From assembly GCA_946902875.1 (NCBI GenBank), contig OX336340.1, positions 20,909,566 to 20,973,565 of the forward strand: a DNA stretch of 64,000 bases, written 5' to 3'. Positions within the stretch are counted from its first letter, which is position 1. Each line of letters starts with the position of its first letter. The DNA comes from Nematopogon swammerdamellus (lineage: Eukaryota; Arthropoda; Insecta; Lepidoptera; Adelidae). Positions 10,935 through 23,161 of the stretch are shown one piece after another. The position numbers were made by a program, and so were the translations under genes. The notes beneath the pieces were generated by a model. The model ran no database searches and was not told where the DNA came from. It saw only the letters and a program-made list of their open reading frames with translations.

Positions 10935-11020
10935 GTTTGGAAGCTACGATGCCACAGACAGACACACAGACACACACAGACACGCGTCTGTCGACGAAGA
11001 CGTCAAACTTATAACACACA
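10935..11020 (-). repeat. Family I repeat fragment (CAGA/GTCT microsatellite type)
   Basis: Reverse complement of the block at 24028-24150: GGAAGCTACGATGCCACAGA, ACACAGA repeats and ACGTCAAACTTATAACA. Confidence 0.7.
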
Positions 11021-11780
11021 TCGAATTTTCAGAATTCATTCTTATTTCAGTTTAATATAATACAACGAGCCCAATAAATTCAATATATGTATGTATCAAT
11101 TCAATAACGGAATTTTGAAGAGTTGAAAATCTTCGAAGAGTTACGGAAAGGAGAGAAGTTTATTAAACATTCCAAGCAGACAATACCCTTATCGATAGGA
11201 TTGGTAAATTCTGCGAAATAAAAATAAATCAAATTATCTCCCGGGTACGCTCCACGAATATCGGTAAGGTTGATCGCGCTCGTAAAAGGAAGTCGTTTCA
11301 TTTATAACAAGTTCAAAATCTACCTTTGTGTTTCGTTCGTGTGTCGGAGTCTACTTAACGAAATATTACACTTAGATACGAAAACGCAGATAAAAATAAA
11401 ATCGTTAAGTATTCGTATGATTGGGGCTGGGTGAACACTTCTCGATTCAAAACTATTAAATGTTCGTTTGTTTGGGTGAGTGAAAGCGGTAGAGTAGGCT
11501 TGCGTAGAATTTAGAGAATTAATTATATGTAATTTCAAACATTTCATTCAATTATGTGGCACTATTTTAGCACATTTTTATGTGATACGAGGCGAGAACG
11601 GGTGGTTGTACGGAAAAGTTCGACGGGAGATCACACACAGCCAAAAACAGCACTCCTCGCGGAACCACCCACGATCAGCTAAAATTATAAATAATTCATT
11701 CAAGTATTTCTGGATATACATTAAAGTGTATGTTCTTCCACTCTATTGCGGTACAGTTGCTTTCACGAGTCATGAGCACA
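11021..11780. other. No gene recognised
   Basis: Non-repetitive sequence with short frames only. Confidence 0.4.
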
Positions 11781-11784
11781 GATG

Positions 11785-11885
11785 AACATAGGTATGTATG
11801 TGGACATAGGTAGGTATGTATGTGGACATAGGTAGGTATGTATGTATGTATGGAGGAATAGGTATGTATGTTACATGTAGGTACA
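11785..11885. repeat. TATG-type microsatellite
   Basis: Interrupted GTATGTATG units mixed with GGACATAGGTAGGTAT repeats. Confidence 0.85.
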
Positions 11886-11959
11886 TTCATAAAAATAATT
11901 CCTCCTCCCTTTCGCTTGCACTACCCATATTTCTTTCTATCTATTTAATTCCTCATCAC

Positions 11960-12090
11960 CCAAAGGTTGCCTGGAAGAAATCACTTGTAGTGATAAGTCC
12001 ACCTTTGCGCACTCCTGTATTTCTTGTTTCTTGCCGTGTACTGTTCTTCCTTCAATTTGTGTGCAATAAAGAGTTTCTATTCTATTCTAT
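11960..12090 (+). mobile_element. LINE 3' UTR end related to family 2
   Basis: CCAAAGGTTGCCTGGAAGAA, GTGATAAGTCCACCTTTGCG, GCAATAAAG and a TTCTATTCTATTCTA tail. Same layout as the LINE 2 ends but clearly diverged. Confidence 0.7.
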
Positions 12091-13695
12091 GGACAGTGGA
12101 CTAACATTGCACGCAAGTGCATAGTAGTCAAACGACGCATGTGAGCCCAATAGGCGACGAGCGTCGACTGACGCTGACAGACGAACCAATCGCGTGAAGC
12201 GTCGGCGCCGTCGACGTCACATCCCGTCAAACCGGCCAATGAAAAGTGTGCTCACGACTCGTGAAAGCAACTGTAATAAAGTCACTGTTCTAAATGAAAC
12301 GTTAGGATAGCCGCGGGCCTTGTGAAACAAAACGACACAACCACCGAACACTCTAGAAACAACCACATAAAAAGCGACGCAACACTCCTAGGCGACAATT
12401 ACGAAAGCAAAGTCTGCGTTGTATCGGTGTTATTTTTACGCAAAACAGGCACGTAGTGGGGCCGGGTAGATTCCTATCAGTGGATTTATTAACACATTAG
12501 AATGACATATTAAATGCGAGTTTCTCGTGATCCGCCCGCCCCCGCGCGCCGCGACGCCGCCCGCCCAAGCCCCGGCCGTCGCGTCGTCGGGCTCATAGCG
12601 TTTTGGCACGTAAACCTTTATTAGCAGCGTCGTCTCTACTGTGCCGGTCGACCTCGCTTAGTGTAGACGTGTCTTTCCTTTGTTTTTCGTAAACTAGATT
12701 ACTCAGATGTCGATAAGGTATCCTATTTTGTTGAACTAAAATAATAAACCAGGTTACTAGTCAAAAAGAGATTAGCCTTCCATTACATTAGATGTGAAAT
12801 TACTTCTAGAAATGTTTTATTGGATACAGTAGCCACAAACGATGTAGGCCAATGATAGCCATATTTTAGTAAGTTTTATGATTTTTGTTAGACATACTAC
12901 AAAATATTCGGTACACCTGTGTCCAGTGATACCTATAAAATATTAATTCAGATATTTTTTTTTATCTCAGTTAGCATGCCGCTTTGAGTAGTCAACAGAA
13001 GCCTGTTTCATAAAATCTAACTACGATATATTTATGACATAAATATTTTTTTATTAATGCCATTTTTTGTTTGTTTTTAAATATATTTTAAATACATATT
13101 ACATGTGTGTTTACATTCAAATCGAATATATTTCGACTGTAGTCGTCATGAGTAATATGAAAATTTAAATTATTAAAAATAGGTACTTAGTTAAAATATT
13201 TAAAAGTTTGAGGTGTATCAAGAATGATAATGACGGATGATTGTATATATTTATTTGCTCTCACTTCGTTATCGTTTGAGTAATATAATAAGTGTGTTTC
13301 TTATAATATTATTACAAGAAACCGGCCACAATTTCACTTTTCTATTTCACTTTTCTATAAAACTTATTCTAACTCAGCGGCTGGCGCCGGTCCCCGGGCA
13401 TCTAACGACAAGGCTTTCAAGAATCCAATATGCCTAAGAATTACAGACCAGACCTTTGTGTAAATAATGAAGTTATATTAAATATACAAGCACTGGCTGT
13501 CAATAGAATTTCTGTAAGTTTATATAATTTTTATGCAAACATCTATTATTTCAAAGACAGTTTTTATGATACAATTCATTTTGGTTTGTCATAAAGAGAT
13601 TTAAATATTTATATAATAGGTTATAGAGGTGGCATTGGGAACATTTTCATATAAAAACTTTGATCCCGAACGTCAGGCGGGCTTGTCACACTATT
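12091..13695. other. No gene recognised
   Basis: 1.6 kb of unique-looking sequence with a GC-rich patch at 12530-12600. Small frames have no recognisable domain. Confidence 0.4.
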
Positions 13696-13793
13696 ACTGA
13701 CACGGTTGGCTAAATCACCTAACTACATCCGTGATGTCAGCCCATAAGACTTTGGTGAACTAGGTGCCATGTCAGCGCTTCCCTTCGGTCGGG
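13696..13793 (-). mobile_element. SINE family A, 3' end fragment
   Basis: Contains the SINE tail (ACACGGTTGGCTAAATCACC, GATGTCAGCCCATAA, AGGTGCCATGTCAG). It stops abruptly at TTCGGTCGGG. Confidence 0.8.
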
Positions 13794-13929
13794 TACACTG
13801 TTATGAGCCATTTTTTACGTATGTAAATACAATAGACCCTTTTTTAAAGCTCTGTTAATATGTGACAGAGCTTTAAAATAAGGTGAATTGTCGTGGTACA
13901 CCCGACGCAAGGGAACCTTATTACACTTT

Positions 13930-14089
13930 GTATTTAAAATCCAATTATTTAATAGAAAAGTCGGGCGACCGCCGCGCCAAATCTTTTTTTCTCCAGCGAA
14001 TAGGGCTGGAGATTCAAAGGGGCAACGCGGCTAGTGTTTTGGGTACGGTGGGGGAGTCGGCGGAGATGGATGAATTTTTTTTCATTTAA
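13930..14089 (+). pseudogene. Transposon coding remnant (RRA … [18 protein letters not shown])
   Basis: The frame includes [20 protein letters not shown] and [13 protein letters not shown] degenerate relative with DRRA … QRVALEIQRDNCASFLG lies at 26835-26970, and a third scrap is on the minus strand near 16060-16110. The recurrence shows this is a dispersed coding element; I do not recognise which. Confidence 0.5.
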
Positions 14090-14813
14090 TAGGTGTTAAT
14101 TTTAGTTTTCTTTTTTTTCTTCTTTGTTATTATAATTGATTACGTATTGTATTTTGAATAAAATCACCAATTATTCATTTAATTTAGATCGGGACAGCGC
14201 CATCAACGCGGTATTACTTTCAACTTATAAAACGGTTCGACTTCTAAAGACTCTCATAGATGGCGCTGGGCAGGGCAGCCAACACGGTCGTTACAACTTC
14301 CGCTCGTGCGTTCGTGACGTTTAACTTTTTCTGAGTTAGGTCCCCATCCTCAACGTGCGTTAAAAAGCTTCGCTTAAAAATAGTGACTTATTTATCTGTT
14401 TGTCCTTCAAACGCATAAGGCATGTCCATCGCGAGTTGTTTCGACCGCTGCTCCATGATGGCCCGAACCGTATGCGACCGAACGAAAGAAATTATATGAG
14501 CGATTTTAGTGCCCAAATCTAGTGCCAAAGCAAGTTGCGCTTGCATTTAGTCCAAACATTTTGGAAGGAGAGAATTTATGCCATGAACTCCCCTTCGTAA
14601 CGGAACGAATGTACGAGCACATTGGCACCAACAATTTTTGGCCAATCCAAAGCGTTGCATCCACATGCGCTCACGCACACTTCGATCGTTAGTATGGGCT
14701 GATCTCCCCATATTACCGTGTCGCGGACACGCCTCCTTCGCATATCTACTGTCCTTCCAAAATCTTTGATCTTTTCCCATACAATCGTTTTCGTTTGGCC
14801 CATCATAGAACAG
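14090..14813. other. No gene called
   Basis: A 99-codon minus frame (14576-14875) overlaps the end of a family D repeat and shows no known domain. Confidence 0.35.
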
Positions 14814-15138
14814 GAAAAAAACCGGCCAAGTGCGAGTCGAACTCGCGCACCGAGGGTTCCGTATCGCCATGTCATGGTCAGCGCTACTCATGCCATCTAT
14901 GTATTAGTTCAAATGCTTCATATTCTTTTCGGTAGATGGCGCGCATACACTTTTTAGTTTCTTATCAGTGAATTTTTTACTTTTTCTTCTTGTTGTTATA
15001 TCGGCCATAATAACACATATTCTGTGAAAATTCAACGGGTCGGGATCATTGCGGTTCAAGAGATACAGCCGACGGACAGACAGACAGGCAGGCGGCTTAG
15101 GCTTAGTAATAGGCTTCGGCACAGATACGGAACCCTAA
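14814..15138 (+). repeat. Family D repeat (~325 bp, CAGA microsatellite inside)
   Basis: Begins AAAACCGGCCAAGTGCGAG, has GAGGGTTCCGTATCGCCATG, GGTAGATGGCGCGC, TATATCGGCCATAATAACAC and a CAGACAGACAGGCAG stretch, and ends TACGGAACCCTAAAAA. The CGAGTTCGACTC-type string beside a T run on the opposite strand recalls a tRNA B box with a pol III stop, so a SINE-like origin is possible but unproven. Confidence 0.85.
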
Positions 15139-15649
15139 AAACAGTGATCTAGTCTCACCTCTTCTAAGCTTCCGCAATCTCGCGAGAGCGGTGTCTTATG
15201 GCGCACCGTCATTCAGTATATATGCTACTTTATTATATCCGAAACGCGACTGTGTGTTACTCCGGGGGTTTTTTATTAAATCGCAAAATTTATCATATCT
15301 GCCTCGTGTTACGACGTGCAAAACTGCTCGCGTAAAGTTATATTGTTTATGGAAAAAGCTCTCGGAGAAGTCCATTTGAAAGTTTCTCACGAAGCAGGTA
15401 CGGACTTACTGTATACGTCTGTACGCAACGCGGGCGAAGTTGCCCCGTCACGGTTTTGAGATTTATATGTAAATACTTTTTATTGTTTAACTTAATACTG
15501 TTCTCATGTTTAACGAATTTGACAAATTATAATTTAAACTAAATATAAGACTCAATAAAATAATTTTCGTCCATCCGCGCCGTCTCCCTCGCCGTAGCCA
15601 AAACACTAACCACGTTGCTCCTTTAAACCTCCAGACATATCGCTGGATA
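15139..15649. other. No gene recognised
   Basis: Unique-looking sequence without a supported feature. Confidence 0.4.
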
Positions 15650-16052
15650 AATAAATCGGTCAAGTGCATGTTTTACTCGCACACGGAGGGTTCTGTAGAT
15701 GCGCTATGCCATACCTGTAAAAAACCATATCCGTCTCTCTTTTGTCTTTCTACAATGCGAAATATAAAAGCCTGTGGCGCCATCTATTATTCATTAGTGT
15801 GACTGATCGATTCTTAGCACTTTTATTGCATGGGGACCCCACTTAATTTTTCACTTTTTGTTTTTTTGGCACGTGTGCCATAATATTCAAATTCAAAATT
15901 CAAATTTGTGAAAAATTCATATTATGTGAAAATTTCAACCGGCCACCTATTACGGTTCAAAAGATACAGCCCTCGGGCGGACGGATGGACAGACAGACAG
16001 ACAGACGACGTAGGCTTAGTAATAGGCTTCCGTGTGGATACGGAACTTAAAA
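15650..16052 (+). repeat. Family D repeat, diverged copy
   Basis: AATCGGTCAAGTGCATG start, GGAGGGTTCTGTAGATGC, CAGACAGACAGACAG and GTAGGCTTAGTAATAGGCTT, ending near GATACGGAAC. Confidence 0.78.
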
Positions 16053-16231
16053 AAAAATATTTTGCGCGGCGGTCGCTCGACTTTTCGATCAAAAGCTTCC
16101 CGAGCTGATCAGAATAGCATTTTGCGTTGGGCGACCACACGCCGTACACGCCAAGAGTCACCACGGCGAGTCTCACACGAAGGTGAGACACTCAAAATAA
16201 AATGTTCACTGGGTGAAATTTTTTTTTGGGT

Positions 16232-16340
16232 TTTTAGGGTTCCTCACTAAAATGGAAAAAAAGGAACCCATATAGTATTACTCGTACTTCCTTGTCAGTC
16301 TGTTTGTTCGTCTGTCTATCTGCATAATGTCACAGCCCAA
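16232..16340. repeat. Family F repeat fragment (GGGTTCC … GGAACCC)
   Basis: TTAGGGTTCCTCACTAAAA, AGGAACCCATATAGTA and GTCTGTTTGTTCGTCTGTCT. A related start lies at 28303-28360. Confidence 0.65.
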
Positions 16341-16555
16341 TAACTTCTAATCTAAAAGGAAATTAAAACTTTGTACGAAAATAGATAATTTTTACACATG
16401 ACTTTCGCGTGATGCTTACGAGAAAAAAATTCATAGGTAGTTAAAATAAATAGGATCAAATTTTCGGGACAGTGATGGCCTATCAGGCTACTGTAAATAG
16501 GGTTTCGAAGTAGGATGCAATACTCTGCCTACCCCACTGGGTCACAAGCGTTACT

Positions 16556-16906
16556 TTTTAGGGTTCCGTAACCGTCGTACGGGACCCTATTACTAAGCCT
16601 ACGCCGTCTGTCTGTCTGTCTGTTCATCTGTCCGAGGGCTGTATCTCTTGAACTTTGAAACTCTTGAAATTTTCACAGAATATGTATTATTATTGGCCGA
16701 TATAACAACAAATAATAAAAATAAGATAACAATAAAAAATTCACGGGGTCCCCGAATACAAGAAACTAAAAAGTGTATGCGCGCCATCTACCGAAAAGAC
16801 TATGAAGCATTTGAACTAATACATAGATGGCGTGAGTGGCGCTGACCATCTCATGGCGATACGGAACCCAAGGTGCGCGAGTTAGACTCGCACTTGGCCG
16901 GTTTTT
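16556..16906 (-). repeat. Family D repeat, complete, reverse orientation
   Basis: TAGGGTTCCGTAACCGTCG, GTCTGTCTGTCTGTTCATC, ATATGTATTATTATTGGCCG, GCGCGCCATCTACCG, then CGCACTTGGCCGG and a T run. Confidence 0.87.
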
Positions 16907-17366
16907 TTTTTGTATGTGATGACGAATTTGTGAAAACAACCAGATTTTTTTTATATCAAATTTTTTTTTTCTGCTTCTGGAGTGGCGCACTCCACAGACA
17001 GCCGCTTCCGTAAGACGAAATTGACTAAAAAAGAGCTCCGCTAAACACGTGCCCAGTACTCGACGCCCAATCTGTCCAATTTCCTGCACACACTCTCTCA
17101 TCTCCCGGCTTATTCCCGGCTTATTCCGTACTTATTATGGAGGCATAAATAAGCTACAAGCCTGCGGCGGCTTGACATTAGACGCCGACATAACAGGCTA
17201 AGTTGTAATTGCCTGTGCATTATAAAGCGGGGAGCGCCTTACCGGTTGCTCTCGTCCGAGGCGGCACGTGCCACGACCTGTGTTCATTTAGTATAAGTAG
17301 GTACGACAGGTACTAATTTACTAATTTACTATAAAAATCAACATTATAATTGAGTCTGACTTCATT
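16907..17366. other. No gene recognised
   Basis: 17100-17280 is a compositionally ordinary, non-repetitive stretch. No coding or RNA signature seen. Confidence 0.4.
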
Positions 17367-17765
17367 TTTAGGGTTCCTCATCCGGTACGGGACCCTATTA
17401 CTAAGCCTACGCAGTCTATCTATCTGTTTGTCTGTCTGTCTGTCCGAGGGCTGTATCTCTTGAACCGTAATAGGTAGCCCGTTGATATTTTCACAGAATA
17501 TGTGTTATTATGGCCGATATAAAAACAAATAAGAAAAATAAGAAAAAGTAACAAATTCACGGGGGTTCCCATAGAAGAAACCAAAAAAGTTTATGCGCGC
17601 GCGCCATCTACCGAATAGAGCGTGAAGCATTTGAACTAATCATGACATTTAACTTATATGAAGCATTTCATAACACGCCATAGATGGCGTGAGTGGCGCT
17701 AACCATGACATGGCGATAAGGAACCCTCGGTGCACGAGTGTGACTCGCACTTGGTCGGTTTTTTA
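17367..17765 (-). repeat. Family D repeat, complete, reverse orientation
   Basis: TAGGGTTCCTCATCCGGTA, CTAAGCCTACGCAGTC, GTCTGTCTGTCTGTCCGAGG and CATAGATGGCGTGAGTGGCG, ending at CGCACTTGGTCGG plus T run. Confidence 0.87.
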
Positions 17766-18003
17766 AATATGTTTAGCACGTAGCATCTTCTGGTTCTACT
17801 AGTTCTATGAGCGCGTGCGGGGAGGACTAGTGTTTGGCGTCATGTCGAAGTTGAGGCACGAGGTGTGTTCTACATCAAGCTCTACATTTAGTAAAGTCAA
17901 CTGCCAGCAGTGAAGCGTTCCCGCCTATGTACTTTCAATACACAGATGTAACAGACGTACTAGGTATAAACGTTGCACCTAACGATGATAGCTCGTGGAC
18001 AAG

Positions 18004-18378
18004 TCAGCCTCGGTAGGTTGTGGTCGACTGTTGTTAAGCAACCCCGAGCGCGATCAGTACTTGGATGGCAGTATTCCGCTGACCGTTGGAGGCTGACCGT
18101 GGTTTCGATTCCACGTAAACCTGTAGGAAGGTAAGGGCCCTTCTTACCTTACGAGGTGGTATGGTTTATCCCGCCCAGATAGGTACCACCGCGCTGAATG
18201 AAAAGTCGGTCGAAAGGGCTATGTATATAGTTCGTGTTTTCCGTCCAGTTCAGTGTAGCCGACATGAAATGAAGGGAAGCACTGGCATGGCATCTAGTTC
18301 ACCCGGTGTTATGGGCTGACATCACGGATGTTGTAGGTAATTATAGCCAACCGTGTCAGTTGAAATAAAAATAAAAAA
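18004..18378 (+). mobile_element. SINE family A, full length
   Basis: TCAGCCTCGGTAGG (A-box region shortened), then TTAAGCAACCCC…GATCAGTACTTGGATGG (5S-like), GTGGTTTCGATTCCACG (B-box-like), the common body and AAATAAAAATAAAAA. The 5S-like block has a small replacement after TGGATGG. Confidence 0.9.
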
Positions 18379-19264
18379 CAGAATCTGATGGCAAATTGGG
18401 AACTGTTAGCAATTGAATCAAAACGTTTTAAGTAATATTAAGTAAGTAATTAAGTAGTATTAATGAATATGAAGTTAGTTAGTATGATTTGTATATGTAT
18501 AGTGTCCTTATACAGTGGCTTCTTAACATACAAATATGTGTATTCTTTATTCTTTATTCATCATTCGTATGGTAGTACACTTCGCTTGAATTTGTCCTGT
18601 TTAGTTTTTACAATCCGTTACGCATGTAATAGACAATGTGAGGAGTTGCATCTGTTTATGTTATGTTTTTTTTAGAGTTCTCAATGTGAAAGGTTCCAAT
18701 CCAACGAAATACTCCCAAAAATAAATCTAAAATGTATTACTTTACGTATACCATTTAAATCATTATATCACTCTTTATCGTTAACTTATCATCACCAATA
18801 GTGGTAGTATTAGAAACTCCCCTAAACAAGCCATGTGTTTTTAAGAAAAAAATAACGAATAGTACCATTTTGCCTTTTCCATAAACCCCCTGTGCCCTCG
18901 TAAGATGTAACAACTATAATGGAAGCAACAATCATCTCTCAACGTATCTGTGTACTCATATCATTCCAAATATTAACCAAGGACTCTAACCCGGTTGGAA
19001 GAACAAATACACTACTCAAACACTCAATATTTATTTGCCTAGTCTACTGCCAGTCGAGAGTTTCATTGTGCCCTTTACTTTAAGCGAAATCTCGGGCTTC
19101 GTCGAAGGGCTTCGCAAATAGAAATCAGAGATAATAACGTTTATAAATGTTTTAAATTTGAGTTCGAATTTCAAATGAGGACTGTCATCTCCATCTTCTT
19201 TTCTATATTTTCTTTGTATTTTCGGGTGGAAAAACACGACTCACTTAGTTAGCCCAGGTATCTT
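18379..19264. other. Spacer with a LINE family E scrap
   Basis: 18536-18640 carries TATTCTTTATTCTTTATTC and TAGTACACTTCGCTTGAA, typical of the family E LINE end. Otherwise nothing recognised. Confidence 0.5.
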
Positions 19265-19512
19265 AAGGTTACATACATACATAGCAGACGCTGTATCCCG
19301 ACAATCGGGGTAAGCAGAGTAATGGTGTTGTGCTGCTGCAAGAACTCGTATAAGTTACAGCACAACACCGACCATCACTTTTCGGAAAGTATTCGGACAA
19401 GACATCAAGCAGCAATTAAGGCACGAAAATCCACCTGCTACATGACTCGGTGGGGGGACCGTGCCAAGGTGAGAGGTTGCCAGCCTGTCACCCTTTAGCA
19501 CGGCATCTTGTC
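19265..19512 (+). repeat. Family B repeat, truncated
   Basis: CATA repeat, GACGCTGTATCCCGACAATC, hairpin GGTGTTGTGCTG/CAGCACAACACC, GACTCGGTGG and GTGCCAAGGTGAGAGG, ending at GGCATCTTGTCC. Confidence 0.87.
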
Positions 19513-19533
19513 CTCTAACGAACTTATAAGGTT

Positions 19534-19681
19534 AAGAATTCGGTTTCTCTTGCGAGAGGTCCGACGTTCGAATCCAACCGGGGCGGGGCGTGTACCAATG
19601 AGTTTTGACTGATTTTAAAACTTTTACATGCATACCTTCACCTACTTCTCCATGGTTCGGATTCAATGTAAAAATTTAGGT
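19534..19681 (+). mobile_element. SINE family C, 5' fragment
   Basis: TTCTCTTGCGAGAGGTCCGA, CGTTCGAATCC (B box), GTGTACCAATGAGTTTTGAC and GGTTCGGATTCAATGTAAAA match the head of 30666-31074. Only the head and linker are present. Confidence 0.75.
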
Positions 19682-19985
19682 CCACTGGCTTGACTGGAGT
19701 AAATTTCCTAAGGCAATAACCTCGCCCTTGCCACACATTAAGTGGCATAAATATGAATTTGGAGTTGAAATAAGAAGATTAAACTGCATTTCCTTGTTGC
19801 TTTGACAAAGCGAACTCGGCAATTTTTTGAATCTGAGAGAAAAAATTACATTTGCACTTAGTAAAAAAGCGAACACGATAATTTTTTTGTAGCCCTCAAA
19901 ACTGAACCTGAACACAATGTAAGAGAAAATTACACTCCTTCTTTGTGAGTTTTGATTCTCTTCTTTGTCTGTCCGACAAATGGAA
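19682..19985. other. No gene recognised
   Basis: A 114-codon minus frame (19676-20020) runs across the boundary of a repeat and has no domain signature. Confidence 0.4.
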
Positions 19986-20304
19986 TAAAAACCGGCCAAG
20001 TGCGAATCGAACGCGCGCACCGAGGGTTCCGTATCGCCATGTCATGGTCAGCCTCCATCTATGGCGTGTTTTATGAAATACTTGATATTAGTTAAAATTA
20101 ATTATTGGCTACAATGCTTCATACTCTTTTTGGTAGATGGCGCAAATACACTTTTAGTTCCTTGTATGGGAACCCCCGTGAATTTTTAATTTTTTCTTAT
20201 TTTTATTATTTGTTGTTATATCGGCCATAACAAAACAACACAATATTATTGTGTGAAAATTTCAATAGGCTTACCTATTACGGCTCAATAGATTCAGCCT
20301 TCGG

Positions 20305-20342
<38 letters not shown>

Positions 20343-20728
20343 GGAGTAGGCTTAATAATATGGTCCCGTACCGGATACGCTTTTTTTAATTTTTTTTTTA
20401 TGGAAACTGACACGGTTGGCTACATCACCTACAACATCCGTGATGTCAGTCCATAACACCGGGTGAACTTGGTGCCACGTCAGTGCTTCCCTTCGGTCGT
20501 GCCGGCTACACTGAACTGGACGGAAAACACAAACTATTTACATAGCCGTTTCGGCCGACCTTTCATTCAGTGCGGTGGTACCAACCCGGGCGGGTTAAAC
20601 CCTACCACCTAGTAATATAAGAAGGCAGTCTTAGTCGCCTTTTACGACATACACGGGGAGAGATGCAGTGGGGCTATTCTTTTAAAGTACTGGCCCCACA
20701 CGGTACAGTACCACGTAACCCTAAAAAC
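19986..20728 (+). repeat. Family D repeat interrupted by a SINE
   Basis: 19986-20387 is a near-complete family D copy with a long CAGA run (about 20306-20343). The SINE at 20388-20706 interrupts it next to its GGATACG end, and the final CGTAACCCTAAAAA resumes at about 20713. Confidence 0.8.
20388..20706 (-). mobile_element. SINE with alternative (family B-like) head on the family A body
   Basis: On the minus strand it starts ACCGTGTGGGGCCAGTAC, continues AGAATAGCCCCACTGCATCT and GTCGTAAAAGGCGACTAAG, and then passes straight into the family A body at CTTCTTATATTACTAGGTGG. It ends in TTTCCAT plus A-rich sequence. There is no tRNA/5S head. A like-built copy is at 38220-38540. Confidence 0.85.
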
Positions 20729-21438
20729 GCACCAACGCAATTCACCCTCCAAGTCCGAGCAGGGAAATCTCCGCACACAATTGTCAGTAGGCAGACATAG
20801 ATCGCGTCCATATCCGTAAATCCCTGCCCGCGCTGTGGAGGTCTCGTACGTTTCACTATATCCGGTACCGCACTCGTAATGGGATATCCGGGAAGGGAAT
20901 CTACGCGAGAAAAAGAAGCACAGCGGAGGCAAATGGTAACAATAAAAGTGCGATTACCGCACAGTGCGCTTAAATTGTTGTTTCTCCGCCAAACTTTTGC
21001 CAAGTAATCAGTGTGGCGCCATTCCGAGTGTTGTGTCGGAAATTGTTGGCGATAAAAAAACGGGAGGCAAAAAGCACCTTTACGCGGCGACGACGCGGCT
21101 TCCGGAGCCTCCTGCGCCCCGCGAGGATCGCTCGGCAGATTTGTAAGCTCGTCGGCGGCTGTTCCATCATAGCCAGTTCGGTACCAACGGACCGAAGAAA
21201 AATATTTAGGGCATCAACAAGTCGGAGTATGAATGAATGGTGCACGTACATGAAATTGTATTATATTTATTACTTGTCTTTTTTTCTGTTTTGCTGTTAC
21301 CTCGGCCCGCGCTTCCGCACATCGCGCCTCACGCTACACCCGCTGACGCCCAGCTCAGTACCGTTATTGTCGCTGTCGCGTAGCCAAATAATATAATACC
21401 GCGTAGGCACGTCCGTATTGTACCTACCCCTCGCGCGT
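20729..21438. other. No gene called
   Basis: Overlapping frames on both strands (for example 21013-21396) show no domain. Moderately GC-rich. Confidence 0.35.
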
Positions 21439-21598
21439 GTATAGCGCGGTTTTCTCAACCGTTCACTTCGAAAGAATGTGGCGCGCACCCTCCGCTCTCC
21501 GCCTCCACCGTACTGACGGGCAATTTCGGTGAGGGCGGAGAGCGGAGGGTGCGCGCCGCATTCTTTCGAAGTGAACGGTTGAGAAAACCGCGCTATAC
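21439..21598. repeat. Near-perfect 72 bp inverted repeat (foldback)
   Basis: 21439-21510 pairs with 21527-21598 with very few mismatches, leaving a 16-base loop. The arms are GC-rich in the middle (GCGCGCACCCTCCGCTC). A foldback transposon or a recent inverted duplication is possible. Confidence 0.92.
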
Positions 21599-22125
21599 GA
21601 TTTTTTTTTTGTAATTTTTTTTATTACTAACATTTTGTTGTGTTCAAATGCCAATATGAGTAAAAAAAGGAAAAGTTATATGACTATGATGTGTGCGCTA
21701 GCTTCACCAGTCATGTCACTTAATTACGTAGAATTATTATTACATGGCAGTACATATTACCTCTATGCCTGAAGTACGAAGTAACGAAAGTTTAGTTAAC
21801 ACCTGGGGGCGGGAGCGTTCGTCTATCCGATTTTTTTGTCGACGCTACCGCTAGCTGTTACGTCATAATCGTCAGCGGTGGCATTCTTGAAACAGACGAC
21901 TAATACATTGCCCGCGGCTTCGCTTCGCGTGACTTTTTGCTCACATCTCAGGCCTCCGATGACGTAGAATTATGATTTATAGCCTAAAACTGATTAAATT
22001 TACAACTACAAGTCAAATTTATTAATGAAACTTACCCAAAAAATAAAACTAACATAATAAATAATTACAAAGCGGATTCATCTACGTGACACGCTTAACA
22101 AAGTTATCAAAATATTTTATAATCA
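21599..22125. other. Spacer with a family G scrap
   Basis: Around 21908-21935, TTGCCCGCGGCTTCGCTTCG matches the start of the family G repeat at 22126. Otherwise no feature. Confidence 0.5.
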
Positions 22126-22480
22126 CTAGCTTTGTCCCCGCGGCTTCGCTCGGGGCATTGTAGGTTATGATTAATAATTGAATCGGCGCAATATATTTTC
22201 TCTCTCTCACTCCCTCCCTCTCAGGGGATGAATTACCAAAAACGCTGAAACAACTCACTTTTATTTATAAACTGAAGCCTAACTAACTTCCATATTTATT
22301 TACTTCTAACTTCACAAATTACTTACTTCCCATACAAACTTTCGTACCATATTTTACCCCTTCAAGGGATGAAATTTCAAAAATATTTTCTTTGTGCTCA
22401 CCTAAATTATATAAGAAACTCTTATGCAAAATTCCATGCTTCTAGACCCACCGATTTAGGTATGGCTTGTCTGTCAGTCA
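22126..22480 (+). repeat. Family G dispersed repeat
   Basis: Starts CACTAGCTTTGTCCCCGCGG and CTTCGCTCGGG and includes GGGATGAATTACCAAAAACG and TTCAAGGGATGAAATTTC. The inverted end occurs at 36013-36052 (GAAGCCGCGGGCAAAAGCTA). The strings are widespread in insect intergenic DNA to my knowledge; class unassigned. Confidence 0.65.
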
Positions 22481-23161
22481 GTGTAAAGAATTTTATTATG
22501 TAGATTTTATATCAGACTGTACTGTACTACACACATAAAAAATATTTGAATATGTTTCACATAAATAAATGACAAGTGGACACAATAATTGCATTAAGTA
22601 AATTAACCTAAACACAATACTTCTCATATGCAAACAGTGAAACCCATGTAGCAACAAAAACATAATATTGCCTTGTTGGCAATATCCGTATTGGTTTTCT
22701 TCCACCACGAAATCAAAAATAGGCAAAAGAAAAGTGCAGCAGATTTTAATTTTCTCTTCGATGTAAAATCCGGTGGTAAAAATCCTTTTGTATTCATTTA
22801 AAAATAAACTAAAACGCGTACTCAAAGCAGTACATAATACAAGCTTCAGCAAAACTCCTCGCTTACACAGCACCCGGCCAGCTTATCGTTTCTCCTTAAA
22901 TCATGTGAGCCGTGGAAATATATACTCAGAAACGGCATAATTATCACACATAGACTTTTTTCTTCTTTTTATTAAGACCCGGCACGGGTGTCTGTGCCCA
23001 CCTGATTGTTTTCTCATTGTTATGAGTTAGGTCGCGATACCAAACGTGCGTTAAAAACATTAATTACATATTATTGCTTCAATATGTTATTTATAATCTA
23101 TTAATAATGCATATTTTTTATTTACAAAATTTTTGTTAAATAAATTTTTATATATTAATAT
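22481..23161. other. No gene recognised
   Basis: A 125-codon minus frame (22496-22873) has no domain signature. 22970-23060 shares GAGTTAGGTC and ACGTGCGTTAAAAA with 14330-14365, a short dispersed motif. Confidence 0.4.

Noticed and set aside
14547..14891. Overlapping minus-strand ORFs of 99 and 114 codons
   Set aside because: Start inside a family D repeat, no recognisable domain, two frames equally open.
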